Of a stretch of DNA of 8,275 nucleotides, positions 6,678 through 8,275 are shown one piece after another (position 1 is the first letter of the stretch; every line of letters begins with the position of its first letter). The stretch is from the NCBI GenBank assembly GCA_937941745.1, contig CALDGV010000568.1, positions 1 through 8,275 on the forward strand, read 5' to 3'. The notes below the pieces were generated by a model. That model made no database searches and was not told the DNA's origin. It worked only from the letters and a program-made list of their open reading frames with translations. This DNA comes from an uncultured Prosthecobacter sp. (GTDB taxonomy: Bacteria > Verrucomicrobiota > Verrucomicrobiia > Verrucomicrobiales > Verrucomicrobiaceae). Made by a program: the position numbers and the translations under genes.

Positions 6678-7289
6678 ATGCCCCTACCTGCGATTCTCTC
6701 TGACATTGGAAATGTCTTGGTCTCTTTTGATTTCCGTATCGCCGCCCGCCGCGCAGCGGAGCACTGTCCCTATCCCGCAGAGCAGCTCATGAGCCGCCTT
6801 GATTCCATCAAGCTGCCTTATGAAAATGGGGACATGGACGATGACACCTTTGTTCGCGAGGCCATCGGTCTGCTGGGCTTTCAAGGGGGCGAAGGACTCT
6901 TCCGCCAGATTTGGTGCGAAATCTTTGAGCCTAACCACGTGATGGATGCCACGCTGGCAAAGGCGGCCGGGCGACTGCCGATGTTTCTGCTTTCAAACAC
7001 CAGCGGACTCCACAAGAAGCACTTGCTGAGCAGCTTTGATATTTTCAGGCACTTCCAGGGCGGTGTGTACTCTTACTCAGCCAAGTGCAGCAAGCCTGAT
7101 GCCTCCATTTTCCGAGTGGCTGTCGATGAATTGGATCTGGATCCATCCAGCACGTTTTTCATCGATGATCTGGCTGCAAACATCGCAACAGCGCATGAAC
7201 TTGGCTTTCAATGCCATCAATACCGTCTGGGCGAGCACGAGGCTTTGGAACAAGAGCTCAATAGCTGGCTGGCCTCCATGGTGAGTTAG
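6678..7289 (+). CDS. HAD superfamily phosphatase, YihX-like
   Basis: A 203-residue haloacid dehalogenase-superfamily hydrolase. Motif I is ILSDIGNVLVSFD with the nucleophile D9. As in YihX-type enzymes, the +2 residue is Gly rather than the second Asp of most HAD phosphatases. Motif II is LLSNTSGLH (S106, N107, T108), motif III the lysine K139 in CSKPDASIF, and motif IV FIDD with D163-D164. The helical cap between about 18 and 95 fits the C1 type. E. coli YihX dephosphorylates alpha-glucose-1-phosphate, so a sugar-phosphate substrate is possible here, but HAD specificity cannot be read from these motifs. ATG 6678 is chosen over the in-frame TTG at 6666, since motif I sits nine residues in, as usual. 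It lies 83 bases after the protease gene, with no terminator or clear promoter between, so co-transcription is likely. Confidence 0.9.
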   Translation: MPLPAILSDIGNVLVSFDFRIAARRAAEHCPYPAEQLMSRLDSIKLPYENGDMDDDTFVREAIGLLGFQGGEGLFRQIWCEIFEPNHVMDATLAKAAGRLPMFLLSNTSGLHKKHLLSSFDIFRHFQGGVYSYSAKCSKPDASIFRVAVDELDLDPSSTFFIDDLAANIATAHELGFQCHQYRLGEHEALEQELNSWLASMVS

Positions 7290-7409
7290 GCTTTGATCTG
7301 CTTTACGGGTTAACCGAACCGCTTCCTCATTGGACAGGGGCTCCACGCTTCATGTCTCAAGATGAGTTTTGGTCCATTCCAAGCGGGGCCAGAAGGGCAT
7401 GAGGTAAGA

Positions 7410-7464
7410 AATTTGTGAAAATTATGAAAATTCTATTTGCGGGTTAAATCTGAATTGCTATAAA
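7410..7464 (+). promoter_or_regulatory. Probable promoter region of the pilin-like gene
   Basis: TTGCGG (7437-7442) and TATAAA (7459-7464, 5/6 to consensus) are separated by 16 bases. An AT-rich run with a near-tandem TGAAAATT lies just upstream (about 7410-7436) and could act as an UP-like element. Transcription would start near 7471, giving a leader of about 73 bases. The 254-base gap 7290-7543 is clearly more AT-rich than the genes and contains no credible gene. No sigma-54 type GG/GC element was seen. Confidence 0.5.
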
Positions 7465-7545
7465 TACCATCATTCGGATGAAGATTCCATTCTGGTAATT
7501 GGAAGCCGAACGTCAAAACCAACAGCCCAAATCCATAAATACCAT
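7460..7545 (+). repeat. 11-base direct repeat spanning the -10 element and the pilin start codon
   Basis: ATAAATACCAT occurs at 7460-7470 and again at 7535-7545, exactly 75 bases apart. The first copy overlaps the -10-like TATAAA. The second ends with the first two bases of the pilin ATG. It may be a protein-binding site, an RNA element, or a relic of a short duplication. Confidence 0.55.
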
Positions 7546-8002
7546 GAAAATGACCAAAGTTAACTCCCTGAAGGCTGGCTTCAGCCTTGTTGAAATGCTC
7601 GTCGTGATCGCGATCATCGGCATCATCGCCGCCATCGCCATCCCGAACATCGGTTCCATCAATGACAGCGCTCGTGAGGCTACCGCCAAGCGCAACGCCC
7701 AGTCCGCCGCTTCCGTGCTGAACGCCGCCGCCGCCGCTGGCGTGGACTTCACCGCTGCTCCCTACAGCTGGAGCGGCAGCACCGCTGGCACTGAAATCGT
7801 CAACTGGGCCGAAGGCGCCTCCGAGACCGACAATGGTGAAACCGCCACGGCTGACGTGAAGCCTGCTGACGGCGCTTTCGAAGGCAAAACCTTCACCACC
7901 GGCAACATCGACAAGGATGAAGAAGGCCGCGCCGCGACCTACCTCAGCTTCGACGCCGCCAACAACCGCATCGTTTACAACGCTGCTGACGCTTCCTCGT
8001 AG
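7544..8002 (+). CDS. Type IV pilin-like / pseudopilin protein
   Basis: A 152-residue protein with a class III (prepilin) signal. A short basic leader, MKMTKVNSLKAG, is cut by prepilin peptidase between G12 and F13. The mature protein starts FSLVEMLVVIAIIGIIA, with the glutamate at mature position 5 (E17) and the canonical proline at position 22 (P34). The hydrophobic helix covers about 13-36. The mature domain of about 115 residues is Ala-rich, acidic and contains no cysteine, so it lacks the C-terminal disulfide loop of classical type IVa pilins. Codon use looks strongly biased (GCC/GCT, AAC, ATC), which with its own promoter and terminator suggests high expression. No pilus or secretion assembly genes are near. 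It could be a major pilin or a type II secretion-like pseudopilin. ATG 7544 is preferred to a TTG at 7499; ATG 7550 is possible. Confidence 0.88.
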   Translation: MKMTKVNSLKAGFSLVEMLVVIAIIGIIAAIAIPNIGSINDSAREATAKRNAQSAASVLNAAAAAGVDFTAAPYSWSGSTAGTEIVNWAEGASETDNGETATADVKPADGAFEGKTFTTGNIDKDEEGRAATYLSFDAANNRIVYNAADASS

Positions 8003-8032
8003 TCTGAAACGGTTAATCACCGTCTAACTACC

Positions 8033-8070
8033 AACCCGCAGGAGGATTCTCCTGCGGGTTCTTTCTTTTT
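8033..8070 (+). terminator. Rho-independent terminator of the pilin-like gene
   Basis: A perfect 12-bp stem, AACCCGCAGGAG (8033-8044) with CTCCTGCGGGTT (8049-8060), has a GATT tetraloop and is followed by CTTTCTTTTT. It begins 31 bases after the pilin stop. On the opposite strand no T-run follows the stem, so it acts on + strand transcripts only. Confidence 0.95.
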
Positions 8071-8071
8071 A

Positions 8072-8099
8072 GCGGATGGGCAGTTTGTGCAAACTCCGC
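8072..8099. repeat. Nested dyad between the convergent genes
   Basis: AGTTTG (8082-8087) and CAAACT (8090-8095) form a near-continuous palindrome, and GCGGA (8072-8076) is complementary to TCCGC (8095-8099) outside it. On the - strand it lies downstream of the DUF1501 gene but is followed by A residues rather than T, so it is not a standard intrinsic terminator. A Rho-dependent stop or 3'-end protecting hairpin is possible. Confidence 0.3.
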
Positions 8100-8131
8100 G
8101 GGCTTGATGCCTGCGATTTCCGCCCCTGGAA

Positions 8132-8275
8132 TCAAGCGATCACATCGCGCAGCACATTCCCGTGCACATCGGTGAGCCGTAAATCGCGGCCGCCGAAGCG
8201 GTAGGTGAGTTGTTCGTGGTCGAGGCCCATCAGGTGGAGCACGGTGGCCCAGAGGTCATAGACGGTGCAGACGTT
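8132..8275 (-). CDS. DUF1501 family protein, C-terminal fragment (5' end outside window)
   Basis: The - strand is open from the right edge to a TGA at 8134-8132 and encodes 47 residues ending in a DUF1501 C-terminus. The diagnostic stretch is [20 protein letters not shown], then [13 protein letters not shown] and a short tail. DUF1501 proteins are about 400-480 residues, often start with a twin-arginine signal, have a sulfatase/alkaline-phosphatase-like fold, and are abundant in Planctomycetes and Verrucomicrobia, usually beside DUF1549/DUF1553 cytochrome-containing proteins. Their role is not established; extracellular polysaccharide breakdown has been proposed. The gene converges on the pilin-like gene with about 130 bases between the stops. 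The family call rests on a short segment, but the pattern is highly characteristic. Confidence 0.85.
   Translation of the reverse strand, partial: NVCTVYDLWATVLHLMGLDHEQLTYRFGGRDLRLTDVHGNVLRDVIA

Noticed and set aside
7352..7420. Two very short open frames (16 and 18 codons) before the pilin
   Set aside because: No ribosome-binding site, no codon bias and no known leader peptide pattern; not supportable as genes.
7499..7543. TTG start adding 15 residues to the pilin
   Set aside because: Prepilin leaders are short and basic; ATG 7544 gives a standard 12-residue leader ending in Gly.
7740..7760. Ala-rich GCC/GCT runs in the pilin as a DNA repeat
   Set aside because: They are explained by alanine codons in a biased gene (Ala-rich segment), not by an independent repeat array.
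1..8275. CRISPR array, tRNA, insertion sequence or phage attachment site
   Set aside because: No regularly spaced repeats, no cloverleaf-like sequence, no transposase motifs and no terminal inverted repeats flanking a segment were seen.

Overview
The window is GC-rich and densely coded, almost all on the + strand. It looks like a chromosomal segment of a member of the Verrucomicrobiota, perhaps of the Prosthecobacter/Verrucomicrobium kind. This is an inference from three things: the tail of a DUF1501 protein at the right edge (a family concentrated in Planctomycetes and Verrucomicrobia), an orphan type IV pilin-like gene, and start codons that mostly lack Shine-Dalgarno sequences.

Positions 2-3927 hold the end of a surface-polysaccharide operon. 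In order it encodes the C-terminus of an AsnB-type amidotransferase, a GT4 glycosyltransferase, a class I SAM methyltransferase, a WaaE-like GT2 glycosyltransferase and a polyprenyl-phosphate-sugar-synthase-like GT2 glycosyltransferase. All four junctions are ATGA overlaps, where the start codon of one gene overlaps the stop of the previous one, so the five genes are probably translationally coupled. A strong Rho-independent terminator (3953-3986) closes the operon.

The next gene (4011-5000) starts only 25 bases after that terminator. It encodes an epimerase that closely resembles plant GDP-mannose 3,5-epimerase and keeps its catalytic Cys, Tyr and two Lys residues. It would supply an activated L-sugar (GDP-L-galactose or GDP-L-gulose), a sensible precursor for the adjacent glycosyltransferases. 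A possible promoter lies inside the terminator hairpin. A weaker terminator-like hairpin follows the gene.

Positions 5113-7289 hold two housekeeping-type genes: an exported S41 carboxyl-terminal processing protease with a PDZ domain, and a YihX-like HAD phosphatase. The gap between epimerase and protease contains overlapping inverted repeats.

Positions 7290-8070 form a self-contained unit: an AT-rich stretch with a promoter-like sequence, a short type IV pilin-like gene, and a perfect 12-bp-stem terminator. An 11-base direct repeat covers both the -10 element and the start codon. At the right edge a convergent gene on the - strand (8132-8275) encodes the last 47 residues of a DUF1501 protein.

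I found no CRISPR array, tRNA, rRNA, insertion sequence or obvious defence system. The most interesting items are the plant-like epimerase tied to a polysaccharide operon, the terminator/promoter overlap before it, and the regulatory region of the orphan pilin.
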